DNA of 64,000 nucleotides from Nitzschia putrida (lineage: Eukaryota; Bacillariophyta; Bacillariophyceae; Bacillariales; Bacillariaceae): positions 1-64,000 of the forward strand of contig BLYE01000156.1 in NCBI GenBank assembly GCA_016586335.1. Reading direction: 5' to 3'. The first letter of the stretch is position 1. The number at the start of each line of letters is the position of its first letter. The notes beneath the pieces are model-generated. The model did no database searches, was not told the origin of the DNA, and saw nothing but the letters and a program-made list of their open reading frames with translations. A program made the position numbers and the translations under genes. Positions 1-9,720 of the stretch are shown here, piece after piece.

Positions 1-227
1 CTAACCATTATGTGGACGATTGTTCCGACTCATTCATTTGAGAGGTCCCAGTGGTCGAACTAACGACAAATAACTGTCGTTGATTCTTGGCATCAATCGC
101 TGATTCATTCGGCGCCCCACCAACCCGACGATCTTCTGTCCTCCACGTACCTCCCATCATCTCAATTTGTCGTAGTTCATTACCCGAACAACCAACACCG
201 ACTATTCTTGCAAAAACGAATCCAAAC

Positions 228-1765
228 ATGGCATCTACAGTAACGTCGTCTATTGCATCTGATATGACCAGTTGTGAAGACCCCCTGGACGAAGAGTTCC
301 AAGATTGCACTGAGATCTTCAACTCTGGAGAGTTTCTCATTTTGGCAGAATCCCTAGAAGAGCTCAGTCCAGTGAGCCCGGAACCTAGCCTTGCACACTC
401 TCGCAGTGGTCACTTTTTGGCTAATCTTACAAGTTTGGATGCTGATGCTTCCTATGGCCATCCCCTCGAGCCTGAAGAGGCTATCGAAGCTGTCCCCCCT
501 GGCGATGATGGCTTGGTCCGACATGCCATTGTCCTTCCGGACAATTATATGCCAAATGGTCGCTTGATGGGCGGTCTCAACAAGCGAGATTTCGACCTTG
601 CCCAAGGAACTATCAAGCCCCGTCGTGCTACCTTGCCAATCACACAGTCGCAGCTTTTTTCATCCTTGACACAAGTGCCTGGTCCCAACGGTCCCCGTTG
701 GATTTTTCATGGAGTCCTGAACGGTTGGCCGTCCCTGCAAAACTTTGAGTTGATTGCCTTGGAGAAAAAGAGGACTCTAGGTCCACTCACTCCTCCTGAT
801 TATTTGAATTCCATGGCACACACATGGGCCCATGCATGGAGTGCAGACAAAGAAGGCAGGTATGGATCTGCTCCAGAAATTAAAGACACAACAAAAATTT
901 ATCGAGCCAAACTGCGAGGGGCACCTTGGACCTCGATTGGCTGGTCTCCAGAAAGTCCCGGTTTTCTGTTTTGGTTTGAAGCCATGCGATCTGAGCCCAG
1001 GGTTACGTATGGAACACGAGCCATTAGTGAAGTTGGTGAAGACCGTTGCTCTAGGGTACGAAATTGATGTCATTTTGTTTGTTCCTATGCGAGCTTGGTT
1101 TGCTAACCTTTTTTCGATTCTTCATTGTACAGGTTCACATGATATCACATCGATATGCCATGCAAAAAGAGACTCCTCGGAACAAATTGACGTGGCATTC
1201 TGTGGTGTTATTGGAATGGGAACATGGTCAATACACAACCATTGTGGAGGGTGCCTATCTCAATGGAATTGGAGGTTACAAAGGATGCAGCAATTGGTAC
1301 CAAGACAAGGACTCAGGAACTACTGCATTGTACAAAGCCATGCCACCAGAATTGATTTCTCCCTGGCTGACAACAGCCGCCGAGATTCGTTGTTACGATG
1401 TCCCCGCCAAAAATTTGGAAGAAATGAAGGTGTACATTGAGAAATACACGGGCCCCGATAAACGCTTTTTGGACCCCCACTATTCCTTCTCTCATCCAGC
1501 ACGATTGACCTACCGATCGAGATCTCATATTGCGCAGTATCTGATCAACTACATTTCTCGTGATTGCTCCTATTCGGAATTGACCCGAAACTGTCAAACG
1601 TTGGCGGCAGATCTTTGTGGTTTCTTGGCAGGGAAGAAAGATGTCGTTCCCTACCACCCGATCAACCGAATTGACTACCACAATCGCACTCATTTCTTTA
1701 TGTACGACAGTGGAATGTACACGGTCCGCAACAAGGCTCATTTGAGGGGAAAGGTTGCAAAGTAG
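228..1765 (+). CDS. Conserved hypothetical protein with His...NCQ motif (two exons)
   Basis: Exons 228-1055 and 1133-1765 join in phase 0 across a 77-nt GT-AG intron and give 486 residues. The N-terminal third is acidic, Ser/Thr-rich and probably disordered. The C-terminal half is compact and rich in Trp/Tyr/His. It carries a strand with HSVVLLEW, an YLNGIGGYKG segment, and near the end RNCQTLAADLCGFLAGKK. A His on an early strand plus a later NC-x-x-x-A helix resembles NlpC/P60 and LRAT-type cysteine hydrolases. That fold assignment is my inference. I recall close relatives in diatoms and other stramenopiles but no known function. The ATG at 228 is the first in the open frame; upstream extension would need a non-ATG start. 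An upstream exon cannot be excluded. Confidence 0.75.
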
Positions 1766-1898
1766 GAAAACTACGAATGCAGCCAGATATCAATTACTTT
1801 GAGCACATGGAAACCAAGTCTTACATCCAATAGATAGGTACGTTAATGAACTATAGTCCCAGATCGCTTGCCCAAGAGTAGTGGGGTAGATCTAAAAC

Positions 1899-3343
1899 CT
1901 AATCATACATATCGTCTCCGTCGTCGTCACCATTGTTTCCATCGTCTCCAAAGGCACCTCCGTCTCCCATGGAATCCATGAGCAAGTTGGCAGCCAAGGC
2001 CTCATTCTTGTCACAGGCTAGGAAGGCCTGCGCAGCTTCAAGGTAGTTGAATCCCATTTCGGACAACCGAGTAACAGCCGCTCGCTCTTCCTCATTCAAT
2101 TGAAGGCCCATAGGATCTCCTTCTCCTTCGCCGGCTCCCCCGAACATGCCTCCCATACCTGGAGGAAGGCCTTCTTGCATGGCCTGTGACATGTACATCT
2201 GAAGTTGCTCAGGTGGGATCTGTCCTAGCATTTGAGCAGTAGTTCGCAAGTGCTCAGGACTTAGACCCATAACTTGAGCCATTTGGTTGAGTTCATCAGG
2301 GCCCATGCCTTCGAGCATTTGTGCAATTTGAGCGGGGTTGGCCATGCCTTCTGCCAATCCAGGAGGAAGAGCACGTGCTCCCGCAGCACCAGCGGAAGGA
2401 CGTGCAGCAGGCGAAGCGGCTGATGGCCGAACTGCTGGAGTAGAGGAAGATTCGGTGAGGGGCTCATTCATCATAGCCATGAAAGTCTCCTGGTTTGCAT
2501 TGATCTCAGCTAGAAGGTCAGGTTGCTTTTGCCCAATCTGTGTGAGTACCGATTGGAGCATTTGGGGGTTTGTCTGTACCAATCGGCGAAGATCATTGAA
2601 CTGGGGATGATTTCTCAAAGCAGACAAAGTTTCCCCTCCCGATTGGGCCGAGGGTGAGGGCATGGCGGCGGCAGCAGAGGCGGTGGTTTCACCCAAACCC
2701 GGTGGAATTCCATTCGTCAAAAACTCAACAGCAATGTCAGGATTTCCGTTGGCAGCACGCAAGCAGTGACGAACTTCAGGCTCAGGGAATCCCATAGCCA
2801 TTAGATTGGACACAGCTTCGTCGGAAACTTGGGGCTCCGAGGGACGTGTGGGTGCTGCAGGAGTAGCAGCCGCTGCCGCTGGGGCAGGCGTAGCAGCAAC
2901 AGCAGCTGCAGGTGTGGGAGCTGGAGCAGCAGCAGCAGCCTCAGCTGGAGCCTTGGCAGGTGCTGGTGTTTCTGGGGCTTTGGCTGGTGCCAGGGCAGCA
3001 GCAGCAGCCTTTTTGGCCTTGGTAATCATGACAACTAGGAAATCACTGGGCTTGATGCCACAAGCCTCCACAGTTTGAACGTCCTTGAGAACCTTTCCAG
3101 AATGAATCAATTTCATATTGGCTGCAGCAAGTTCTGCCTTGGCCTTTTCCTGCAAGTAGAAAGCAAATTAGGTCAGCAAACCTTGGAAGACGGCATGTTG
3201 CTTGGCAGATTGTCCAGAGGAGCACGACTATGTTGCCACTTGATACTACTTACAATGATGGTCTTGACCTCCGCCACGGATTGGGAGGGCTCGCATTCCA
3301 CCTCGAATTTACCGCCACTAAGGGTCTTGACTGTGAGTTTCAT
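1899..3343 (-). CDS. RAD23: UV excision repair / proteasome shuttle protein RAD23
   Basis: Exon 1 (3343-3254) encodes 30 residues of the ubiquitin-like domain. Exon 2 (3149-1899) continues in phase 0 after a 104-nt intron, giving 446 residues. Order: UBL (1 to about 72), Ala/Pro-rich linker, UBA1 (about 140-180, MGFPEPEVRHCLRAANGNP), XPC-binding domain (about 204-260, starting LSALRNHPQFNDLRRLVQTN), a Met/Gln/Pro-rich helical segment (about 295-362), UBA2 (about 385-425, LSEMGFNYLEAAQAFLACDK) and an acidic tail. This is the full RAD23 architecture. RAD23 carries ubiquitylated clients to the 26S proteasome and stabilises XPC in nucleotide excision repair. The segment between the XPC-binding domain and UBA2 is not part of animal or yeast RAD23. 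It shares a divergent promoter with ATG12. Confidence 0.95.
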
Positions 3344-3899
3344 CGTATCTAGTGGTCTTGAGTCTTCAGAGAGCAACTTGTTGGAAAGGAAAGTGGGACC
3401 TGAACACTGTAATCGGGGCTTCTGTCGTATGCTTGTTTGCCCTTTGCCCTTCCTTGTACTTTGCTACGGTACTTCAGGAGAACCGTTGCTACCAGTAGCT
3501 AACGTAGTCGAGGCGACAGTCGTACGTACGTTGTACTGGACGTTGGCGGATTCAGTGCCCTTAATCGTGGTGAACATCTGTTGGACTGGTAGGATCTCGA
3601 AGTAGAGCTTGCCGTTTCGGAAGGATTCCCAATCGTGCTAGTCAACATTGCCACATCAGCAGGCCCGCCGTATTCGAATCCCTTCCGTCCGCTTCCCCAA
3701 GAAATTTGGGGGGTGAAAGCACTAAACCAAAATATAGACTTCTGCCCCTTCCTGGTTCCCCAATATTAACATAGCCTTGAGTCGTCCCTACTGGTACCCG
3801 ACCCGTTATCAACAACACCAACACCTCAAGCTGCTAGAGGTAGGGTGTATTATTTACACTGTTTTGCGCTCGTCTCTTCACCACTTCTATTATAGTCTC
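3344..3899. promoter_or_regulatory. Divergent intergenic region RAD23 / ATG12
   Basis: The 556 bp between two divergently transcribed starts must hold both promoters and 5' UTRs. I see no convincing ORF, RNA gene or repeat, and no clear TATA box at a fixed distance from either start. Confidence 0.4.
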
Positions 3900-4247
3900 A
3901 TGCCTTCTCAAGATGCACTGAATGAAGCATCGGCGTCAGCAACGACACCAACAACACCCTCTACATCAGGGGCTCTTACCACTGCCAAAGTCAAGGTTCA
4001 TTTTGTCCCTGTTGGTTCTGCTCCAATCCTCAAAAAGACCAAGTTCCAAATTGGGGCGGATCAACGATTTGCCTCTGTCCATGCCTTTCTTAGAAAAGTT
4101 CTCAAATTGCAAGGGGATTCTCTTTTCTTATATTTGAGTTCCGCGTTTTGTCCAGGTCCAGACGAACGAGTAGGCGATCTTGATGAATGCTTTTCCAAGC
4201 GTGGAGAGCTGGTCATTCACTACAGTCTACAGGAAGCCTGGGGATAA
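3900..4247 (+). CDS. ATG12: Ubiquitin-like autophagy protein ATG12
   Basis: Single exon, 115 residues. A Thr/Ser/Pro-rich N-terminal extension (about 30 residues) is followed by the ATG12 ubiquitin-like fold, with KVKVHFVPVGSAPILKKTKF, a central FASVHAFLRKVL helix and LFLYLSSAFCPGPDERVGDL. The protein ends in a single exposed glycine (EAWG). ATG12 proteins need that Gly for ATP-dependent activation by ATG7, transfer through ATG10 and conjugation to ATG5. The conjugate then acts as E3 for ATG8 lipidation. As in other ATG12 proteins, no residues follow the Gly, so no protease processing is expected. The ATG at 3900 was chosen because upstream in-frame sequence is not conserved-looking. Confidence 0.93.
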   Translation: MPSQDALNEASASATTPTTPSTSGALTTAKVKVHFVPVGSAPILKKTKFQIGADQRFASVHAFLRKVLKLQGDSLFLYLSSAFCPGPDERVGDLDECFSKRGELVIHYSLQEAWG

Positions 4248-4391
4248 GGGACTCAAACAGTACAGTTCCTACCTACTTGCCTATCCGTTTTGTACAACAT
4301 TGTGAACATACGATTATTAGAAAACTTTGGTAATTTTGATTTGGTTCCTTGATACATCTCCCCACCGACCCCAAGTAAAGCAAGTACGTTT

Positions 4392-5846
4392 TTAGTAGCG
4401 GCTACCACTGCTTCGTGATGAACTCGATCGGCGTCTCTCACGCCGCGACGAGGAACGATGCTCTGGATCCGGGCTTCGACCCCGTCGACCAGATTCATTC
4501 CTTGGACGACGACCACCCCGAGGACGGTCCCCCCGTGAAGATACCGACGATGACGATCGGCTGCCACGACTGTACTCAGAACTTGGACTGCGTCGACGAC
4601 GGCGACCTCCATCGGCGGAATCAGGAGAGCGGTTGTCGCGACGTCGACTGGGGCCATCTCCAGATTGCGGCCCACCAGGTCCGTTGGCCTTGGGACTGGG
4701 TTTGCCATCCCGAGAATCCAAACTGCGACTACGGCTACGACGACGTGGCGGTGACTCCCGACGTCCACGTCTTGAACGGTAGTCAACGTCATCTTCACTC
4801 CTTCGGCGGCGCCGCATTCGCCGATCCAATTCATACAACCTGTCTTTGATATCGTCCATCTGGTCGTCGAGTTCATGGTCATGTCCACGTTTCACATACC
4901 GCTTGCGCAACGATGCAAGCCGCCTCTCTAGCTCCTCATACTCATCGTACCGACCTCGATCCCGACGAGGCGATCCCTCTCGCCTCCAGTCGTTGGTTCG
5001 TCGAAACTCGTCCTCGCGTCGATCGCCGGGACGACCACCCCAATCGCGAGGACGCTCAGAGTCGCGGTATCCTCCCCCACGTCCTGGCGGTGGGCCGTAG
5101 TTGTCTCCAGGATAGCGATTTGGAGGTGGATATGGGGGCCGACCTCCAGTACGATAATTGTCCCTACCATCACGGCCTCCTCGATCCGATGGTCTCCCCT
5201 CGTCATCCTGGGGGTACGATGCCCGATCTCCGCGATCTCCCCGTTGATATCCCGCTTGTCTTTGTGGCGGTTCCCGATCCATTGGCAACCCCGACGGATG
5301 CTGAGGACTCACAGGAGCAGGCGGGGGAACAGCCCCAGCTGGTGCGTGGATAGGACGTGCTGCCATGGGTCGCCGATTCCCGCCCATATCCTGGGGACGA
5401 CCCCTGTCATCGCGACGCATCCGCCGATCTCCTCCTTGTGATTCCTTTTGTTGAGCAGCAAGCTCTTGTTTCTTCTTTTCTAACAAAGTCTGCGGGATCC
5501 CAGATGGACTGGCTTCGGCCTCCACCAACATGTCCCATACTTCTTTGGAGAACTTTGCCGATTCTTGCTCTCCTAGGAAACCCACCAAATCCAATTGAGC
5601 CCGACGAGGATCAGGGACACTCCCATCGGAAGGCAAAAACAAATTGACAGCGGTGGACCCCACAATCTCATCTTCAAATCCCAAAATTTCAGTGACTTTT
5701 TGCTCTATCCATTGTGTCAACACTGGTTGGTTGACCTTGCTGACATTAACCTTCTTGGCAAAGTTGCTGGGAAACTTGGTGGACTTGAGCGCTTTGCTGC
5801 GGGCACGAGCATCTGCCACAGAGGCAGTTCCTTTCACAGATGGCAT
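4392..5846 (-). CDS. SRRM1/SRm160-like splicing coactivator with PWI domain
   Basis: Single exon, 484 residues. Residues about 28-125 form a PWI domain, with FAKKVNVSKVNQPVLTQWIE, the acidic ILGFEDEIV and QLDLVGFLGE. PWI domains bind nucleic acid and occur in SRRM1/SRm160 and Prp3. The rest is low complexity: Gly/Pro/Arg-rich, then a basic helical stretch (ELERRLASLRKRYVKRG), then RS/RRS repeats with a Ser-rich C-terminus. PWI followed by RS repeats is the SRRM1 layout; that protein bridges exonic enhancer complexes and links splicing to 3'-end processing in the nucleus. It is shorter than human SRRM1 (about 900 residues). Several long antisense ORFs here are by-products of the CGN/GAY-rich repeats. 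Confidence 0.88.
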   Translation of the reverse strand: MPSVKGTASVADARARSKALKSTKFPSNFAKKVNVSKVNQPVLTQWIEQKVTEILGFEDEIVGSTAVNLFLPSDGSVPDPRRAQLDLVGFLGEQESAKFSKEVWDMLVEAEASPSGIPQTLLEKKKQELAAQQKESQGGDRRMRRDDRGRPQDMGGNRRPMAARPIHAPAGAVPPPAPVSPQHPSGLPMDREPPQRQAGYQRGDRGDRASYPQDDEGRPSDRGGRDGRDNYRTGGRPPYPPPNRYPGDNYGPPPGRGGGYRDSERPRDWGGRPGDRREDEFRRTNDWRREGSPRRDRGRYDEYEELERRLASLRKRYVKRGHDHELDDQMDDIKDRLYELDRRMRRRRRSEDDVDYRSRRGRRESPPRRRSRSRSLDSRDGKPSPKANGPGGPQSGDGPSRRRDNRSPDSADGGRRRRRSPSSEYSRGSRSSSSVSSRGDRPRGGRRPRNESGRRGRSPDPEHRSSSRRERRRSSSSRSSGSRY

Positions 5847-6179
5847 GCTACAAGAGATATCAAGGCTGAATCCAATTGTGCACTTCTATTTGAGGTCAAA
5901 GACAAGTAATCTCCACACCACCACCAGCAATTGTTGTCCGCCTTGTTGAACACTTGTGTGCGGTGTCATCCGATTCTGCCGGCGGCTGATAGCAACATTC
6001 GGTCGGTGGACAGACGTCGATACCGTGAGGCCAAAAGCGGCACCACATGGGAGGATGATGGCAAAAGGAGAAAAATAGTTGTCTAATCCACCAACTGTCA
6101 CTTTGAAAAAGTCAATGCAGCGAAAAAAGGAGGATTACTACTGTTGCCGACCATTGAATAGCGGCACCACTACAGTATT
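5847..6179. other. Intergenic, no feature seen
   Basis: This is the promoter side of the SRRM1-like gene and the 3' side of the NicO-like gene. I see no ORF with coding character and no RNA gene. Confidence 0.4.
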
Positions 6180-7220
6180 CTAGGGAAATACGTCCTCCAA
6201 CTTTCCCATGGCCAAGAGCGTCAACCAAGTTATTCCAACCAGAATACTTATGGCAGAGGAGAAACAATGAATATGGAATTCGACATGAGATCGCTTCCCA
6301 ATATTGGAACTGCAACATCCATACAAGCAGGCAAAACAACCCATGGTAACTGTACTGCTGATGCAGAAAGAGGAAAGATACACTGCTGCCAATTTCCAGT
6401 CATGCAACTGCACAGCAGGGATAACTCCTAGAACCCCACCGGGTCCTGCGAGACCATGAACCACTCCTGCAAATAGGGCCAACACCTGTGTCGACAAACG
6501 TTGGCCAGGAGATCTTTTCGGGATCATCATGCAAAAACGGTCACGAGTTGTTGATGTTTCTGAATCTTCCGATAGTATGTCTTGGGATTCAGTATCTGTA
6601 TCATGTTCCATTGATGAATAGTAAGGGTGAGAATGCGTTGACGCTGCTTGGAGAAGAGGATCTACGATGGGATCTCTTTCTGTTGGGTCGTCTGGCAAGG
6701 AAACTTCTTCCTCATCAGTGGTGGCACAAAACCAACCATTCGGCGCCACTACTACAGGAGGATGAGTACCGAGCTTGTCAGTGTTTCTCAAACGAAAAGC
6801 TCTGAAAAACCCATGGGTTCCCAAACAAACCATAACAACACCAACGATGTACTCAAAAAGATGAGACCAGGAGGCAGGCATGTCAACGGTATGATCGCTC
6901 GATACCGACAAATCGCGTGCAATTAAGGCACATCCCACCAAGAGCAAACCCGTTGAATGACCAATTCCCCATCGCACACCCAACGAAAACGATGTACATC
7001 CATCAGCACCAGAACTAAGCGTTGCCAATGCTCCGAGATGGTCGGGTCCCGTGAGCACGTGTACAACTCCAAAACCCTGGTATTGAGAGACAAGAATGTT
7101 GAGAGGCGACGTAGTGGAAGAAAGTTTGATCGATCCATTGATCAAAGAGTAAAATACTGCATCACAATAATCACATACCAGGCCGGTTCCGATGAGGGCT
7201 TCTGTGCTTGAACTCATCAT
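6180..7220 (-). CDS. NicO/UreH-like polytopic membrane protein, putative Ni/Co or related metal permease
   Basis: Single exon, 346 residues starting at ATG 7220 (a second ATG follows at once). Near the N-terminus is VVHVLTGPDHLGALATLS, followed by GVRWGIGHSTGLLLVGCALI. These His/Asp-containing helices match the conserved region of the NicO/UreH-like superfamily, which handles Ni2+ or Co2+. A second hydrophobic repeat in the C-terminal third (GVVHGLAGPGGVLGVIPAVQ) is the usual internal duplication. The middle carries a long acidic, Ser/Thr-rich soluble loop (TDEEEVSLPDDPTERD and DTDTESQDILSEDSE) absent from bacterial members. The substrate is not proven by sequence. Related eukaryotic proteins are found in algae, where they may feed Ni to urease. 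Confidence 0.75.
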   Translation of the reverse strand: MMSSSTEALIGTGLVCDYCDAVFYSLINGSIKLSSTTSPLNILVSQYQGFGVVHVLTGPDHLGALATLSSGADGCTSFSLGVRWGIGHSTGLLLVGCALIARDLSVSSDHTVDMPASWSHLFEYIVGVVMVCLGTHGFFRAFRLRNTDKLGTHPPVVVAPNGWFCATTDEEEVSLPDDPTERDPIVDPLLQAASTHSHPYYSSMEHDTDTESQDILSEDSETSTTRDRFCMMIPKRSPGQRLSTQVLALFAGVVHGLAGPGGVLGVIPAVQLHDWKLAAVYLSSFCISSTVTMGCFACLYGCCSSNIGKRSHVEFHIHCFSSAISILVGITWLTLLAMGKLEDVFP

Positions 7221-7608
7221 GCCACAATTTGTGTGCGTTTGCAAGCCACCAGGAAGAGCTGCGATTGTTGGTCGTTGTGAGGCCTATTGCTTTTTAAATA
7301 ATGAGGCTCAAAATAGGCCTATCAATTGGTATAATAAGTTCAAAGGCCCATTTACCATCTATATAGAAAGGCCTAAACACACTTCTCGTGCTAGGCCCCC
7401 ATCGCTCATTTCTGATTAACCTTCAATCATCGTTGTGGTCGGTTCAGAAACGGCATTTCACTTGGATACCTCTGACACTTGATTGATGCAATACTATTGA
7501 GCTCTTTAATCACCTACTAATGCGTTACTACCAGAGCTTTAGTAGATACTTTTTCGAAGTATCTACTAGTAGCAGGCAAGATATGCAATGTAAGTGAGCT
7601 TGCCGAAT
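7221..7608. other. Intergenic with spaced GGCC-core motifs
   Basis: No ORF or RNA gene. Between 7279 and 7400 the hexamer AGGCCT or a one-base variant recurs at about 7279, 7304, 7315, 7344, 7369 and 7393, all upstream of the NicO-like start, in otherwise AT-rich DNA. Function unknown; see findings. Confidence 0.4.
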
Positions 7609-9333
7609 CTACAGTGTCTTGGCCGCCGATCTGAGCAGTCGGTCTAACTCGCGATCTGAATCGTCAAGCCTTTGAAGCCGTCGATGGATGTGTCGGACTG
7701 GCTTCCATAGCTCTTGGGCCACCTTTGTTGTGCTTCTAGGGATATCCACTCCTTCCCTGCACAAAGCCGTGCATGCAAGTGATTTTTCCTGTAACACGCG
7801 ATCCTGGTACATGGTATTCAAAACTTGGGCCAGTTGAAGGGTGTGCTCACAAACAGCAGTGCGCTCGCTTGGGAGTTGGTCTTTCTTCACTTGATCACTC
7901 AGCAAATGCAACTCTTTGTCCATCATCTTCACTTCCCTTTCGACAAGCTGGTGGTCATCCTCTTGTCCCACCAAGAGCCAAACGTCCGACATGAAAAAGC
8001 GAGTAATCGATGAATTGGCTCCTGTAATTCTTTTGTGAACCACTATAGCATATTCTTCCAGACTTCCAGTTTCCTCCGCAGTACCAACGGCCAACCACAT
8101 GCACTCCAACAATACTACAAAAACTGACAAGTGCTCCGATATCATTCTGTGTAGTGGGGGACTTTCGTTCGAGAATGTATGGAAATAGTCCCGAAACACT
8201 TGGATATCATACGTCATCCGACGGATAGCTCTGGTGGAGCTCAAGAACCTTACCCGTCTTGAGCGATGCTTCCCGAAATCACGCTTCATGACACGACGAA
8301 GTTTGGCAGCCTTTTTCACCAAGCATTGCAAGTAGAAACACACAGTTTCACGCGCAAGTGCTGCTACCATCTTGTGATAAAGGAAATCATGTTCCAAATA
8401 GTTGGCAATATCTGATAGGTAGTCGTCGTAGGTTTTCACAATGGAAACTGCAACTTCATTGTGTACCATGATATCTTCCCACTCGTGGGAAAAGAGCTCG
8501 GTGGGAATTGTCGACGTTCGAATGTTGCTCATAATGAAGTTGACAGCCCTATGGCAAGCATAAACCGCATCATTTGAAAACAAAATTGTCAAGTGTTCTA
8601 TTTCCTGCAGTATGACAGCCGAGATCGAATCTCCCCCTTTCCCCTTGCTCCATGTCAGGTATGTGTATTGCTTACGGACATGATCCATCATGGCATCCAG
8701 TTTTTCAATCATTCTCATGAAGTCGTTTGCCAGAGCCATGCATGACTCTACATTGTACAGGAAAGTATCTCGATATTGAGCTTGGTGATAGGACAAGTTC
8801 TGAAACAGCGATCTCATACAGTCTACCAGAATGTGTTTTCCTTCATCAGAATTCTTCAACTCATGGGCTTTCAAGTAGTCCTCAACAAGGCAAATCTGTG
8901 AATGCATTAAATGAAATACGTCTTCTGGTAGAGGAGTTGTAAGTGCTCCCGATATAGGCGAGCGGCTGATAGCATGGTGAATTCTGCAGATGTGGCAAAC
9001 GATATCAAGTCAGAAACTACACTGAAAGAGAGCAATTGGTACCGTATGAAGAAGAACGTACTCATAAGCCGCTGCCATACACTCTAAACCGTTGATCCGA
9101 AAACTAGAAAGGAATTCCTCCTTAGGTGTCTCTAGGAGAGCTTTCAGTGGATCGTCAGGAAGAACCTCCTCTTTCTCGGTTTGGAGGACAACTTGTACTT
9201 GATGTTGTTGCAACAATGGCTTGGATCTTTGAGTCTGAAACACAGCACTTTGCATAGCCTTTTCGGCCTGCTTGAGTTGCTCTGCAGTGGGCTCTGATGG
9301 TTGTCTAGGGCGCTTTGAGAAGAGAGCTTTCAT
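7609..9333 (-). CDS. Exocyst subunit Sec6-like protein
   Basis: Exons 9333-9062 and 8983-7609 are joined across a 78-nt intron (donor GTACGT, phase 2), giving 548 residues. It is almost entirely helical. The N-terminus is basic and Gln-rich (ALFSKRPRQPSEP). The C-terminal half resembles the Sec6 helical bundle: an Asp-Tyr helix (VKTYDDYLSDIANYLEHDF), then HKMVAALARETVCFYLQCLV and a paired RAIRRMTYDIQVFRDYF helix. LPEDVFHLMHSQI near residue 110 resembles the Sec6 segment before the central bundle. Sec6 is part of the exocyst, which tethers secretory vesicles at the plasma membrane. It is shorter than typical Sec6 (about 750 residues), lacking part of the N-terminal rod. Assignment is by pattern, so moderate. 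Confidence 0.6.
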
Positions 9334-9530
9334 GGTTGGCCGTGGAAAAAAGTGGATGAGCGTAGAGCATCAAGATTGGTGATGAGTTGTATGTGCTCCT
9401 CCAGGCAAGAGTCGTTGGGGGCAACTCAACTCGGGACAAGCTAACCACAATTAAACGCCAAACGCGAAATCACGACTTGATGATGACAAAACTAATAGTA
9501 GTGTGAGACTGGAGCGTGGCAAAACAAGAA

Positions 9531-9601
9531 GCCACGAGGGAGGATCGAACTCCCGACCTTTGCATTACGAATGCAATGCTCTACCACTAAGCTATCGCGG
9601 C
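9531..9601 (-). tRNA. trnT-CGU: tRNA-Thr (anticodon CGT), copy 1
   Basis: The reverse strand folds into a complete 71-nt cloverleaf. The acceptor stem is GCCGCGA/TCGTGGC with one G-T pair; the D arm is GCTT/GAGC; the anticodon stem TTGCA/TGCAA encloses loop TTCGTAA (anticodon CGT, codon ACG); the T arm GGGAG/CTCCC has loop TTCGATC. G1-C72 and C2-G71 fit threonine identity. There is no intron, and CCA is not encoded. A T-run (TTGTTTTG) just after the 3' end on the transcribed strand can serve as Pol III terminator. Confidence 0.96.
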
Positions 9602-9649
9602 ATGCGCGCTGCAGCAGGGGCGCGAGCCGGCGGAGTGGCAAAAAAGTGA

Positions 9650-9720
9650 GCCACGAGGGAGGATCGAACTCCCGACCTTTGCATTACGAATGCAATGCTC
9701 TACCACTAAGCTATCGCGGC
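9650..9720 (-). tRNA. trnT-CGU: tRNA-Thr (anticodon CGT), copy 2
   Basis: Identical over all 71 nt to the neighbouring copy, with the same cloverleaf and anticodon. It is followed on the transcribed strand by a TTTTTT terminator. The two genes are 119 nt apart start to start and share short flanks (CATGC on one side, GTGGCAAAA on the other), so they look like a recent tandem duplication. Confidence 0.96.

Noticed and set aside
2806..3078. Plus-strand Ala/Gly-rich ORF
   Set aside because: Antisense of the Ala/Pro linker of RAD23.
4415..5353. Long plus-strand ORFs opposite the SRRM1-like gene
   Set aside because: They arise from the CGN/TCN/GAY-rich RS repeats read in antisense; the sense frame has a PWI domain.
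7279..7400. CRISPR-like array
   Set aside because: Repeats are only six bases and spacers vary; the context is eukaryotic.
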